24,543 bases of DNA, from the NCBI GenBank assembly GCA_034680345.1, contig JAXISZ010000018.1, positions 1-24,543 of the forward strand. The letters are read 5' to 3'. Of this stretch, positions 8,180 to 16,487 are shown piece by piece. The position numbers and the translations under genes were made by a program. Numbering within the stretch: position 1 is the first letter of the stretch; every line of letters starts with the position of its first letter. A model generated the notes under the pieces. The model made no database searches. It saw only the letters and a list, made by a program, of their open reading frames with translations, and was not told the DNA's origin. Origin of the DNA: SXZD01 sp034680345. Its GTDB lineage: Bacteria; Pseudomonadota; Gammaproteobacteria; Burkholderiales; Burkholderiaceae_B.

Positions 8180-9203
8180 TGTCTTTTGCGCCTTGATTTA
8201 AAAACGTTTCAACGTTATTAAATTTTAACCTAAATGTTTTTAGTTTTTTTAATCTTTGATTATTTACCCGACGTGATTCGCTCATAAAAGACCACATCAT
8301 TTCGCTTACTTGTTCTTTGATCAATATTTTAGGCAAACGCGGTGGTCTGTCTAAACCAAAATAATCAGCAATATAATCAAAATAATCGCCCATCTTCATG
8401 GGTTGATTGTCAACAGCATTGATGATGTATCGTCCTGTTTGTGCAAAGCTGCATTTCCAACAAAGGCGTGCTAGGTCGTCAGCATGAATATGATTTGACC
8501 ATGCGTCTTCTTCGGCTTGTATTGTTGGGGTTTTAGATTTAATTCGCTCCATCGGCAGGCGCTGATTTGCGTAAATACCCGGGGCCCGCAATATTCTTAC
8601 ACTAGCAATATTTTGCATTTGGCTGGAGTGGGTTTTATTTTTTCCGCGCCAGCAGTTTTCTGCATAAACTCGTCGTTTAGCTCGTGCAGTTTTTGCGTTG
8701 CTTGGGGTTTTCTCATCAACCCAGCCGCCTTGTGTATCACCATAAACTCCTGTTGTGCTGACATAGCAAATGTTTGAGTTTTGTTTTAAATTTAGATATT
8801 GATGGGTTTGAGTGTTAATTTGCAGAATTAATTTAAAGCTAATAGGGTCTTTTTGGCCATGGTTGGGCGGTTGATACAGCAGCAAACACCGTGAAGATTT
8901 GCATAAATTAGCAATTCGCTTAATATATTTTTTATCTCCAAGATTCCCGATTATTGCTACGCCACCAAGTTCTTTAATGGCTTTGGCCTGTTCTGTACGA
9001 CGGCAAGTTGCTAAAATACGGTGTTTGCTGCTAAACAATTTTAAAATACGCAAACCGACATCGCCGCAGCCAACAATAATGCTTTTTGAGCGTGACTTGA
9101 ATCTAGTGGCAATTGTTTTGACGTTTTTGGCCTTTTTTAGCTGGTAGCTGTGCTGTGATGGTTGAAAATGGCCTGTAAATGAGCGTCTTAATGAAAAAAT
9201 CAT
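8145..9203 (-). CDS. NAD(P)-binding SDR/epimerase-family protein
   Basis: A 352-aa protein with an extended-SDR-like Rossmann fold. The nucleotide loop GCGDVG is at 45-50, the second strand ILATCRR around 63-69, and the active-site region has STTGVYGDTQGGWVDE, where the SDR tyrosine-lysine pattern appears altered. Residues near IINAVDNQPMKMGDYFDYIADYFGL match the substrate half of YeeZ-type oxidoreductases. The first 40 residues are basic and unlike the family, so the true start may lie further downstream, although I see no better ATG. It ends inside the 3' end of the TRAP-binding-protein gene. It starts 39 bp from the divergent reductase gene, so the two share a very short promoter region. 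Substrate unknown. Confidence 0.75.
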   Translation of the reverse strand: MIFSLRRSFTGHFQPSQHSYQLKKAKNVKTIATRFKSRSKSIIVGCGDVGLRILKLFSSKHRILATCRRTEQAKAIKELGGVAIIGNLGDKKYIKRIANLCKSSRCLLLYQPPNHGQKDPISFKLILQINTQTHQYLNLKQNSNICYVSTTGVYGDTQGGWVDEKTPSNAKTARAKRRVYAENCWRGKNKTHSSQMQNIASVRILRAPGIYANQRLPMERIKSKTPTIQAEEDAWSNHIHADDLARLCWKCSFAQTGRYIINAVDNQPMKMGDYFDYIADYFGLDRPPRLPKILIKEQVSEMMWSFMSESRRVNNQRLKKLKTFRLKFNNVETFLNQGAKDIKRSYQTHDGD

Positions 9204-9242
9204 GGTTTTTTATTTGATTCAAAGCACTGAAATGGATTTTAA

Positions 9243-10271
9243 ATGGGTATGGATATTAAATTACAACCAAGCCAACGGAATTTCGACTGTCCTGCGGGCG
9301 AAACAATTTTAAATGCCGCGCTTCAACAGGGTATTGTATTGCCATATGGTTGCAAAAATGGGGCATGTGGTTCCTGTAAGGCCGATTTACTGGAAGGTTC
9401 TGTTGATTATGGTGTGTATCAAAGTTGTGCATTAAGTGATGAGGAAAAAGCCGCTGGGAAGGTCCTTTTGTGTTGTGCCAAACCAATTGGCGATTTGGTG
9501 GTTAAAGCCAGAGAAATTGTCGGGGTTAGCGATATTCCGGTAAGAAAATTGCCATGCAGGGTAAACTCCTTAGAACGCAAATCTGAAGATGTAATTGTAA
9601 TGCGCCTACAGCTTCCGGCCAACGAAATTTTGCAATACAAAGCAGGGCAATATATTGAGTTTTTGCTCAAAGATGGTGTGCGCAGAAGTTATTCAATTGC
9701 AACATCTCCTCACGAACAGTTGGGTTATATTGATTTGCATATTCGGCATATGCCAGGTGGAGTATTTACTGATTATGTTTTTAATGAGATGAAAGAGCGT
9801 CAAATTTTGCGTATGGAGGGACCTTTAGGGTCGTTTTTTCTGCGAGAAGACAGCCAACGCCCTATTATTTTATTGGCCAGCGGCACGGGTTTTGCCCCAA
9901 TTAAAGCAATTGTAGAATACATGTTACACAAAAATATTCGCAGGTCAGTTGAGCTGTATTGGGGAGGGCGACGTTTAGCAGATTTATACCTTAAAGATTT
10001 AGCGAGTTTTTGGTCTCAAGAAAATGATTTTATTAAATTCATTCCGGTTTTATCTGAGCCTGTCTCTGAAGATTTCTGGTCTGGTCGTTGCGGTTTTGTG
10101 CATCGGGCTGTGATGCAAGATCATCCTGATTTATCGCAGTATGAAGTTTATGCTTGTGGCGCACCCATTATGGTGGAGTCAGCAAGACGTGATTTTATAG
10201 CTCAGTGCGGTTTATCTGAAGACGCATTTTATGCGGATTCGTTTACTTCAGCTTTAGATTCAATTGCTTAA
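9243..10271 (+). CDS. 2Fe-2S ferredoxin/FAD/NAD(P)H reductase (AscD / CDP-glucoseen reductase-like)
   Basis: A 342-aa flavoprotein with an N-terminal plant-type 2Fe-2S domain (C37, C42, C45 and C77 or C78; YGCKNGACGSCK) fused to an FNR-type FAD domain (RSYSIATSP around 148) and a C-terminal NAD domain (LLASGTGFAPIKAIVE). This order is shared by phenol hydroxylase and toluate dioxygenase reductases, and by the proteins annotated as CDP-6-deoxy-delta-3,4-glucoseen reductase in Burkholderiales. No oxygenase component or deoxysugar genes are nearby, so the true electron acceptor is open. ATG 9243 is used; ATG 9249 is also possible. Confidence 0.88.
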   Translation: MGMDIKLQPSQRNFDCPAGETILNAALQQGIVLPYGCKNGACGSCKADLLEGSVDYGVYQSCALSDEEKAAGKVLLCCAKPIGDLVVKAREIVGVSDIPVRKLPCRVNSLERKSEDVIVMRLQLPANEILQYKAGQYIEFLLKDGVRRSYSIATSPHEQLGYIDLHIRHMPGGVFTDYVFNEMKERQILRMEGPLGSFFLREDSQRPIILLASGTGFAPIKAIVEYMLHKNIRRSVELYWGGRRLADLYLKDLASFWSQENDFIKFIPVLSEPVSEDFWSGRCGFVHRAVMQDHPDLSQYEVYACGAPIMVESARRDFIAQCGLSEDAFYADSFTSALDSIA

Positions 10272-10389
10272 AATTTATTGGCTGAACTTGATTGATTAGA
10301 TTTTATTGTTCAATCTTAACTTGGTTTTCTGGGTTATTTGCTAGTTTTTTAGGGTCTTGACCTAACTTGCTCATTTAAATTATTAAATA

Positions 10390-10424
10390 AAGCCGCTAAA
10401 GTAAATTGTTTACTTTAGCGGCTT
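10390..10424 (-). terminator. terminator after livF
   Basis: A perfect 16-bp stem (10390-10405 with 10409-10424) and a 3-nt loop lie 8 nt beyond the livF stop. In the minus direction it runs into TTATTTAATAA. The convergent reductase gene ends at 10271, so the hairpin may serve both sides. The rest of 10272-10432 shows nothing else. Confidence 0.8.
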
Positions 10425-10432
10425 GTTTAAAA

Positions 10433-11155
10433 CTATTCGTCTTCACCCAGGTAAGCTTTGCGAACTCTTTCATCTTGGCTTAAATTGGCGGTGTTTCCTG
10501 ATAGGGTAATGTTGCCTGATTCAATTACATAAGCGTATTGTGCAATCTCTAGTGCGCGTTTGGCATTTTGTTCAATTAGTAAAATAGAAGTGCCATTATT
10601 TGCTATTTTCTGAATTAGCTCGAAAATTTGATCAACAATAACAGGTGCCAAGCCCATGCTTGGTTCGTCAAGCAGTAGTATTTTGGGCTTTGACATCAGA
10701 GCTCGCGTCATTGCCAGCATTTGTTGTTCGCCACCAGATAAAGTGCCAGCCAGTTGTTTTCGTCTTTCTGATAACTTAGGGAACAGGTTGTACATTTCCT
10801 CTAGCTGATGTTTTAAGTTGGATGTATTTTTGTTACGGTACGCGCCAAGCAGTAAATTTTCTTCAACGGTTTGAGATCGAAATATTCCTCGGCCTTCAGG
10901 TACAAGGCTTATTCCATGGCTGATTCGCTGATGGGCTGGCTCTAAGAGTAAATTTTTATTGTTATACTGAACCGAGCCACTTGCGGGTATGAGCCCCATA
11001 ATCGCGTTCAAAGTGCTAGATTTACCTGCGCCATTTGAACCAATCAGCGCTGCGGTTTGTTTTGCGTACAGTTCAAAACCAATTCCGCGTACCGCTTGGA
11101 TGCCGCCATATGCCACTTGTAAGTTATTTATAGAAAGTAGGGGTTGATCTATCAT
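10433..11155 (-). CDS. livF: branched-chain amino acid ABC transporter ATPase LivF
   Basis: A 240-aa ABC ATPase of the high-affinity branched-chain amino acid importer. Walker A GSNGAGKSS is at 39-47, the signature LSGGEQQ at 139-145 and Walker B LLLDEPSMGLAP at 160-171. The phrase LVPEGRGIF is typical of LivF. It is the last gene of the liv set and begins 3 nt after the livG stop, so translation is coupled. A strong terminator follows. Length is normal for the family. Confidence 0.95.
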   Translation of the reverse strand: MIDQPLLSINNLQVAYGGIQAVRGIGFELYAKQTAALIGSNGAGKSSTLNAIMGLIPASGSVQYNNKNLLLEPAHQRISHGISLVPEGRGIFRSQTVEENLLLGAYRNKNTSNLKHQLEEMYNLFPKLSERRKQLAGTLSGGEQQMLAMTRALMSKPKILLLDEPSMGLAPVIVDQIFELIQKIANNGTSILLIEQNAKRALEIAQYAYVIESGNITLSGNTANLSQDERVRKAYLGEDE

Positions 11156-11158
11156 AAT

Positions 11159-11941
11159 TTAAGCAGCACTTAATTCATGATTACTTGTGCCCAAATAAGC
11201 ATCAATTACAGCAGGACATTGACGTATTTCTCGTGGTTGGCCTTGAGCAATTACTTTCCCGTGATTAAGAACTGTGATTGAGTCACATATTCCCATAACA
11301 AGCTTTACATCATGTTCAATTAATAAAAGTGATATTCCGTCGGATTTTAAATCCAGAAGTAAGTCTTTTAAATTGATTTTTTCTGAGGGGTTCATACCAG
11401 CTGCGGGCTCGTCAAGTGCGAGTATCAGTGGTTGTGTTGCTAAGGCGCGCGCAATTTCTAACCGACGTTGGTCACCGTATGAAAGGGTGTTGGCTGGTTG
11501 ATTTTCAAGTTTTTTTAATCCTACTTTGTCAAGCAGTGCCATAGCATATTGTTTAATTTCGTATTCTTCTTGTTGCTGTTTTTTTGTACGAAAAATAGCC
11601 CCCCAAGTGCCTTGTTGTGTTCTGATATGTCGGCCCACCATAACATTTTGCAGTGCTGTCATACGTCCAAATAAACGAATGTTTTGAAAAGTACGCGCAA
11701 TTCCAATTTGTGTTACCTGTATTGGATTACCGGGGTAAAAGGCTTTATCTTCAAGCATGAATGATCCGCTATCTGGTTGATAAAGTCCTGTTATTAAATT
11801 AAAAAGGGTAGTTTTTCCTGCGCCGTTTGGACCAATTAAGCCATAAATACTGCCTTTAGGTAACTCTAAATCAACGTCAGATAAGGCTTGTAGTCCGCCA
11901 AAGCGTTTACTTACGTTGTTTATGCGCAATAAGCTGTTCAA
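11159..11941 (-). CDS. livG: branched-chain amino acid ABC transporter ATPase LivG
   Basis: A 260-aa ABC ATPase that pairs with LivF. Walker A GPNGAGKTT is at 37-45. The LivG-type signature LSYGDQRRLEIARALATQP is followed by Walker B LALDEPAAGMNP. I choose TTG 11941 as start. AAGGAA stands 8 nt before it, it leaves a 19-nt gap after livM, and it gives the usual LivG length. The alternative ATG at 11983 lies within livM, has no ribosome binding site and would add 14 polar residues. Confidence 0.93.
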   Translation of the reverse strand: MNSLLRINNVSKRFGGLQALSDVDLELPKGSIYGLIGPNGAGKTTLFNLITGLYQPDSGSFMLEDKAFYPGNPIQVTQIGIARTFQNIRLFGRMTALQNVMVGRHIRTQQGTWGAIFRTKKQQQEEYEIKQYAMALLDKVGLKKLENQPANTLSYGDQRRLEIARALATQPLILALDEPAAGMNPSEKINLKDLLLDLKSDGISLLLIEHDVKLVMGICDSITVLNHGKVIAQGQPREIRQCPAVIDAYLGTSNHELSAA

Positions 11942-11960
11942 TGATTGGTTCCTTTTGTTA

Positions 11961-13070
11961 TTATTTTTTTGACCAAATGCCATGGGGTCGGTATCGCATG
12001 ATTAAAATCATGGCCAGACCCAGTAATAAAGAGCGAATAATTTCAGCATCAAGTACAACATGCCCAAATAAAGACTCTTGTAGTGGTATTGCACTTACAC
12101 GTAGAATTTCTGGAAATATTGACAATAATACTGAACCTACAATAACCCCGGTTATACTGCCTAAGCCGCCAAGAACAATCATGGATAAAATAACCAGAGA
12201 TTCCATCAGGCCAAATGATTCTGGGCTGATAAATCCCTGTGAAGCTGCGAATAAAGTACCTGCAATCCCACCAAAGCTAGCCGCTAGGGCGAATGCTGCA
12301 AGCTTAACGTTGCGGGTGTTGATGCCCATGGCTTTTGCCGCGGTTTCGTCTTCTGCAATTGCTTGCCAAGCTCTGCCTAAACGCGAATTTTGTAAGCGTA
12401 AACTAACAATTACAATCAGACACACAATCGCTAAAAAAAAGTAATAATATAAAATCAAGCTGGGAATTTTAAATCCTACTGCCTCTGTTGTTTTGCTGAA
12501 GTTGATTGTTCCTAGTTTTATAGGTTCAATCATATTGATACCTTGTGGTCCGTTGGTAATATTGAACGGAGCATTCAGGTTATTCATGAAAATTCGGATA
12601 ATTTCTCCAAATCCTAATGTAACAATCGCAAGATAATCGCCACGAAGTTTTAAAGTGGGTGCGCCAAGCAAGGTGCCGAAAACGCCTGCCAATATTGCAG
12701 CCAAAGGAATGACCCAAATGATATTGGCTTGCAAGCCATTGGGAAATAAATTTGCAAGCGCTGGAAAGTTTTCAATTAAATGAGGCGATGCCAAGAGGCC
12801 ATAGCAATAAGCACCTATTGCATAAAATGCGATGTACCCTAAATCCAGTAAGCCTGCAAAACCAACAATGATGTTTAAACCTAAGCTAAGCATAATGTAT
12901 AGCAGGCTTAGGTTAAGAATACGAAGCCAACCAGTGCCACCAAGTTGGGCAATCCATGGAAGTAATATTAATGAAAGAGTTAAAAGATAGAACGGTAGAC
13001 AGTATTTTTTTTCTACTGGGCTGGAATTCTGGTTATTTTGTAAGTGCAGCAGTGATTTTAAGTTAATCAT
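11961..13070 (-). CDS. livM: branched-chain amino acid ABC transporter permease LivM
   Basis: A 369-aa inner-membrane permease. About nine hydrophobic segments are visible, beginning with FYLLTLSLILLPWIAQLGG. Family-typical stretches are LNIIVGFAGLLDLGYIAFYAIGAY, LRGDYLAIVTLGFGEIIR and GRAWQAIAEDETAAKAMGINTRNVKLAAFALAA, the last being the coupling loop to the ATPases. The N-terminal 25 residues are polar and basic. It lies 29 nt after livH and just before livG. Confidence 0.94.
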   Translation of the reverse strand: MINLKSLLHLQNNQNSSPVEKKYCLPFYLLTLSLILLPWIAQLGGTGWLRILNLSLLYIMLSLGLNIIVGFAGLLDLGYIAFYAIGAYCYGLLASPHLIENFPALANLFPNGLQANIIWVIPLAAILAGVFGTLLGAPTLKLRGDYLAIVTLGFGEIIRIFMNNLNAPFNITNGPQGINMIEPIKLGTINFSKTTEAVGFKIPSLILYYYFFLAIVCLIVIVSLRLQNSRLGRAWQAIAEDETAAKAMGINTRNVKLAAFALAASFGGIAGTLFAASQGFISPESFGLMESLVILSMIVLGGLGSITGVIVGSVLLSIFPEILRVSAIPLQESLFGHVVLDAEIIRSLLLGLAMILIMRYRPHGIWSKK

Positions 13071-13099
13071 CTTATTCTTATGGTTGTTATTTTTAATGA

Positions 13100-14065
13100 T
13101 TAGGCACGGTCTGTGATTTTTTCGCCCAGTAGACCTGAAGGGCGTAGAGTTAGAACAGCGATCAAAACAATGAAGGCGATGATGTCTTGATAGTGAGAGC
13201 CTAAAATACCGTTGCTTAAATCACCTAAATAACCTGCGCCTAAGCTTTCAATAATACCAAGTAATAATCCTCCTAGCATCGCGCCGTAAATATTACCAAT
13301 GCCACCCAAAACCGCTGCAGTAAACGCTTTTAAACCTGGCAAAAAACCCATATAAAAATGAGCAACACCATAGTTGGCGGCGATCATAGCACCTGCAATT
13401 GCAGCCAGTGCTGCACCAATCATGAAAGTGATGGCGATAATTTTATTGTTGTTAATGCCCATAAGCTTTGCTGCATTAGGGCTTTCAGAGGTGGCACGCA
13501 TGGCACGCCCTAATTGGGTTTTGTTAACGATAATGCTGAGTGCGAGCATAAAAAAAACAGAGCCGCCAATAATTATTAATTGAACCGGGGTGGCAGTAAC
13601 AGATGATTTTTCTTCGGTTAAATGGCTGTTTGATAATTCTAGAAGAGTGATGGGGTCGTTTGGTAGTAAGTTGGGGAAGATTTGGTAGTTTCTACCCCAA
13701 ACAGACATCGCTACTGTTTGTAAAATAATTGAAATGCCGATGGCTGTGATTAAGGGTGATAGTTTTGGTGCATTTCTAAGAGGGCGATAAGCAATTCGTT
13801 CAATGCTGTAAGATAAAAGCATGCAAACAGTGATTGCAATCAATAAGGCAAAACATAAAACCCAAACGCCAGATAATTCAGGATAGGTTTGCATGATGCT
13901 TGAAGAAGCGCTATAAGTAACAAGCGCGCCAATCATCATGACTTCGCCATGAGCAAAATTTATCAGTCCCAAGATGCCGTACACCATTGTGTAACCAAGG
14001 GCTACAAGGGCATAAACACCACCTAAAGCTAAACCATTGACAATTTGTTGCAGTAAAATGTCCAT
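13100..14065 (-). CDS. livH: branched-chain amino acid ABC transporter permease LivH
   Basis: A 321-aa inner-membrane permease starting MDILLQQIVNGLALGGVYAL, the standard LivH opening. It continues with YGILGLINFAHGEVMMIGA and the ATPase-coupling segment GRAMRATSESPNAAKLMGINNNKII. No livK/livJ binding-protein gene adjoins the set in this window, so the solute receptor must be encoded elsewhere. It begins 14 nt after the stop of the UPF0149 gene, so it may be transcribed with that gene and the ParA-like gene. Confidence 0.94.
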   Translation of the reverse strand: MDILLQQIVNGLALGGVYALVALGYTMVYGILGLINFAHGEVMMIGALVTYSASSSIMQTYPELSGVWVLCFALLIAITVCMLLSYSIERIAYRPLRNAPKLSPLITAIGISIILQTVAMSVWGRNYQIFPNLLPNDPITLLELSNSHLTEEKSSVTATPVQLIIIGGSVFFMLALSIIVNKTQLGRAMRATSESPNAAKLMGINNNKIIAITFMIGAALAAIAGAMIAANYGVAHFYMGFLPGLKAFTAAVLGGIGNIYGAMLGGLLLGIIESLGAGYLGDLSNGILGSHYQDIIAFIVLIAVLTLRPSGLLGEKITDRA

Positions 14066-14079
14066 TGAATTAGTTTTTA

Positions 14080-14685
14080 TTATTTCTGTTTTGTTTTGAT
14101 GGTTCTATAAATATCAATAGCCGATTGCCTGATTTTTTTTGCATGGTTTTCAATAAACTCAATTTGTTGCTCAGGGTTTAATTGGTCTAATTCTTTGTCT
14201 ATATTCGCTTGGCCTTCGTCGGTTCCAAACAGTTTGATGGGTTCGAACAATTCAGCATGGGTTGTTAGGTAAGGTTGCCATAGGTCATATTCGTCAGTGA
14301 CTGCTATTAAGTAACCAATGCACCAGTCTTTGAGGTTAGGCATGTCTTCGTTATCTTCATCAAAAAAGAATACGGGCTCATACTCTTCAACTTGATTTAG
14401 TAAGTTATCCTGCAAATTTGCAAAGTGTCTGTCAATTAAACCTAGAATAAATTCACGTTGGTCGATGTCAGAAAATTCTGGTTCGGCTTGTGCTAGTTCT
14501 GTGTCCCATACCCAAGGCAACCAAGTGTAGGTGGCAGAGGCAGGGCGAGGGCTAGAACTAACCGCTGTTAAAAAACCGTCAAGTGTTGACGCGTCCATGC
14601 AAGCGTCTGGCGTTTGATCAGACATTAAGAATTCTTCAAGTTCTACCAGTTCGTCAATGTTTAATGCAATTTGAGAGATGTTCAT
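14080..14685 (-). CDS. UPF0149 (YgfB/YecA-like) family protein
   Basis: A 201-aa acidic soluble protein. The motif LEEFLMSDQTPDACMDASTLDGFLTAV, the PWVWD segment and MPNLKDWCIGYLIAV are typical of the UPF0149 family. There is no C-terminal SEC-C zinc motif as in YecA. Start ATG 14685 overlaps the stop of the ParA-like gene in an ATGA arrangement and is preceded by AAGG; the open frame reaching 14724 lies inside that gene. Family members are poorly understood. One (Pseudomonas YgfB) affects gene regulation. Here the coupling to a ParA-like ATPase is the main clue, and the role is unknown. Confidence 0.85.
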   Translation of the reverse strand: MNISQIALNIDELVELEEFLMSDQTPDACMDASTLDGFLTAVSSSPRPASATYTWLPWVWDTELAQAEPEFSDIDQREFILGLIDRHFANLQDNLLNQVEEYEPVFFFDEDNEDMPNLKDWCIGYLIAVTDEYDLWQPYLTTHAELFEPIKLFGTDEGQANIDKELDQLNPEQQIEFIENHAKKIRQSAIDIYRTIKTKQK

Positions 14686-15311
14686 TTTTGGCCTTGATTG
14701 AGTTTTTGTTGAATAAATTTCCACACAGCTTTAATTTCTTTCGCTGAAGCCCCATTAGGTTTGCTTTCTAGTACCGTTTGACCTTGTCCTATGGCCATGG
14801 CGAAGTCAATCCGCTCATGTAAAACCTGAGGCGCTAGCGGTGCAAATTTTTTTAATTCAACCGCCACTGCATCAGCAAGTTTTGACCTAGATGAAACACC
14901 ATTTAGAACCCAAACCATAGGGGTTTGAGCATTTGCAACACTTAAAAAGGTTGCGCCTACAGCGTGAATATCTAACGAGCTGGCTCGTGTTGGAACAACA
15001 ACAAGGTTGGCGCGTACTATTAATTTTTCTAACCAGGGTGATGATGTGGGAGGGGTGTCAACAATTAAAATTTCAACCCCTGCCTTTTTCAATTCAGTGA
15101 GTTGTTTATTAAGTTGTTCTGGAAAACATGTGCTCACATGAAGTGGGCTATCTTGTCTTTGTTGAGCCCACCAAGACAAAGAGCCTTGTGGGTCTAGGTC
15201 AAGTAAAGCAACTTGTTTTTTTGATGCTTGAATTGCGGCCAGCGCTAGGTGGGCCGACAAGGTGGTTTTACCAACTCCACCTTTTCGGCTTGCTACAACA
15301 ACAATCTGCAT
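14682..15311 (-). CDS. ParA/MinD-family P-loop ATPase, orphan (no ParB)
   Basis: A 209-aa ATPase with the deviant Walker A KGGVGKTT at 10-17 (signature lysine K10), Walker A' ALLDLDPQGS at 35-44 and Walker B ILIVDTPP. It lacks the N-terminal DNA-binding region of plasmid ParA proteins and is close to the short, ParC-like type that positions cargo such as plasmids, chemoreceptor clusters or carboxysomes. No parB or cargo gene is adjacent. It is translationally coupled (ATGA) to a UPF0149 gene. The 207 bp on its upstream side, to 15518, are AT-rich and show no clear gene. Confidence 0.85.
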   Translation of the reverse strand: MQIVVVASRKGGVGKTTLSAHLALAAIQASKKQVALLDLDPQGSLSWWAQQRQDSPLHVSTCFPEQLNKQLTELKKAGVEILIVDTPPTSSPWLEKLIVRANLVVVPTRASSLDIHAVGATFLSVANAQTPMVWVLNGVSSRSKLADAVAVELKKFAPLAPQVLHERIDFAMAIGQGQTVLESKPNGASAKEIKAVWKFIQQKLNQGQK

Positions 15312-15518
15312 GAATGCCCCCTGTTTTAGTCAATTGTTATTGTAAGTCAATTAAGCCAGGTTGTGCATTCAGATGCATACGCTAGAGAAATATTCAGTAA
15401 AAAACAAATAAATACAGATGAGCAATTTATTGGTAATCAATTTGTAAGCGATTGGTGATTAAACCAATTAATAAGGTTTTTTTGAGTATTGTTATTTCTG
15501 TATGAGTTTTTAAGAAAA

Positions 15519-16295
15519 CTATTTTTCAACAAAAGCACGTTCAAAAACATAATCTCCTGGCTCCCCGATTCCTGGAGATACTTTAAAGTCACGCTCATCA
15601 AGCAATTGTCGAATATCTGTAAGCATACTGGGGCTTCCACAAATCATGGCGCGGTCAGTTGTGGGGTTTAGAGGTGGCAGGCCTATGTCAGTGCAAAGTT
15701 TACTGTTAATAATTAGGTCAGTGATTCGCCCTTGATTGCGAAAGTTCTCTCGGGTTACCGTGGGGTAGTAAACCAATTTTTTTTGAACATTCTCACCAAA
15801 AAATTCGTTTTGAGGTAGTTCATGGGTAATGTAATCGCTGTAGGCTAGCTCACTGACCAAACGAACACCATGGACTAGAATGATTTTGTCAAATTTTTCA
15901 TAAGTTTCTGGGTCTTTTATGATGCTCATAAATGGAGCCAGCCCAGTGCCGGTACCGAAGAGAAATAAATTTTTTCCAGCTTTAACATCATTGATAATTA
16001 GTGTTCCTGTTGGTTTTCTACCAACTAAAATAGTATCGCCAACTTTTAAGTGCTGTAGTTTAGATGTTAGCTGACCATCAGGCACTTTGATGCTAAAAAA
16101 TTCAAGGTTTTCTTCATAATTAGCACTTGCAATACTGTAAGCACGCAAAAGAGGTTTTCCATTAACTTCTAAACCGATCATAACAAAATGGCCATTATCA
16201 AAACGTAAGCCTGGATCTCTTGTGGTTTTAAAGCTAAATAGGGTGTCGTTCCAGTGGTGGACGCTGGTTACACGCTCTTGGATTAAAGATGACAT
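15519..16295 (-). CDS. fpr: ferredoxin-NADP+ reductase (copy 2)
   Basis: A 258-aa FAD enzyme with RAYSIAS at 51-57 (FAD) and GTGTGLAPF at 114-122 (NADP), ending in FVEK as in the bacterial subclass I reductases. It has the same domain plan as the 5509-6315 copy but differs in sequence and in C-terminus, so the pair look like divergent paralogues with separate partners. It stands alone, divergent from apbC across 192 bp. That gap holds a CTTATATAAG palindrome (16381-16390) but no clear hexamer pair. Confidence 0.93.
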   Translation of the reverse strand: MSSLIQERVTSVHHWNDTLFSFKTTRDPGLRFDNGHFVMIGLEVNGKPLLRAYSIASANYEENLEFFSIKVPDGQLTSKLQHLKVGDTILVGRKPTGTLIINDVKAGKNLFLFGTGTGLAPFMSIIKDPETYEKFDKIILVHGVRLVSELAYSDYITHELPQNEFFGENVQKKLVYYPTVTRENFRNQGRITDLIINSKLCTDIGLPPLNPTTDRAMICGSPSMLTDIRQLLDERDFKVSPGIGEPGDYVFERAFVEK

Positions 16296-16487
16296 ATGAA
16301 TTTCCCAGAACTGAATTTACAAAATTAAAACAGGATTTTATATCTTTTTTTAATAAAGGGCTGTATTTTTTTGAAATAAGCTTATATAAGAACTTACAGA
16401 CTAGTGTGTTTATTGATTGAACTTTTTGCTTGGTTGTAAAAAGCGTTAGACTCGCCAAGTTTATTAATTTTTATTAGGAGGCTTGTA

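Noticed and set aside
11942..11983. ATG 11983 as livG start
   Set aside because: It lies inside livM, has no ribosome binding site and adds an atypical polar extension; TTG 11941 has AAGGAA at proper distance.
11941..12444. Plus-strand open frame of 167 codons opposite livM
   Set aside because: It is antisense to a clear permease gene and shows no recognisable protein features.
15437..15671. Small open frames on both strands at the 3' end of the second ferredoxin reductase
   Set aside because: Shadows of the reductase or AT-rich noncoding sequence; no ribosome binding sites or known motifs.
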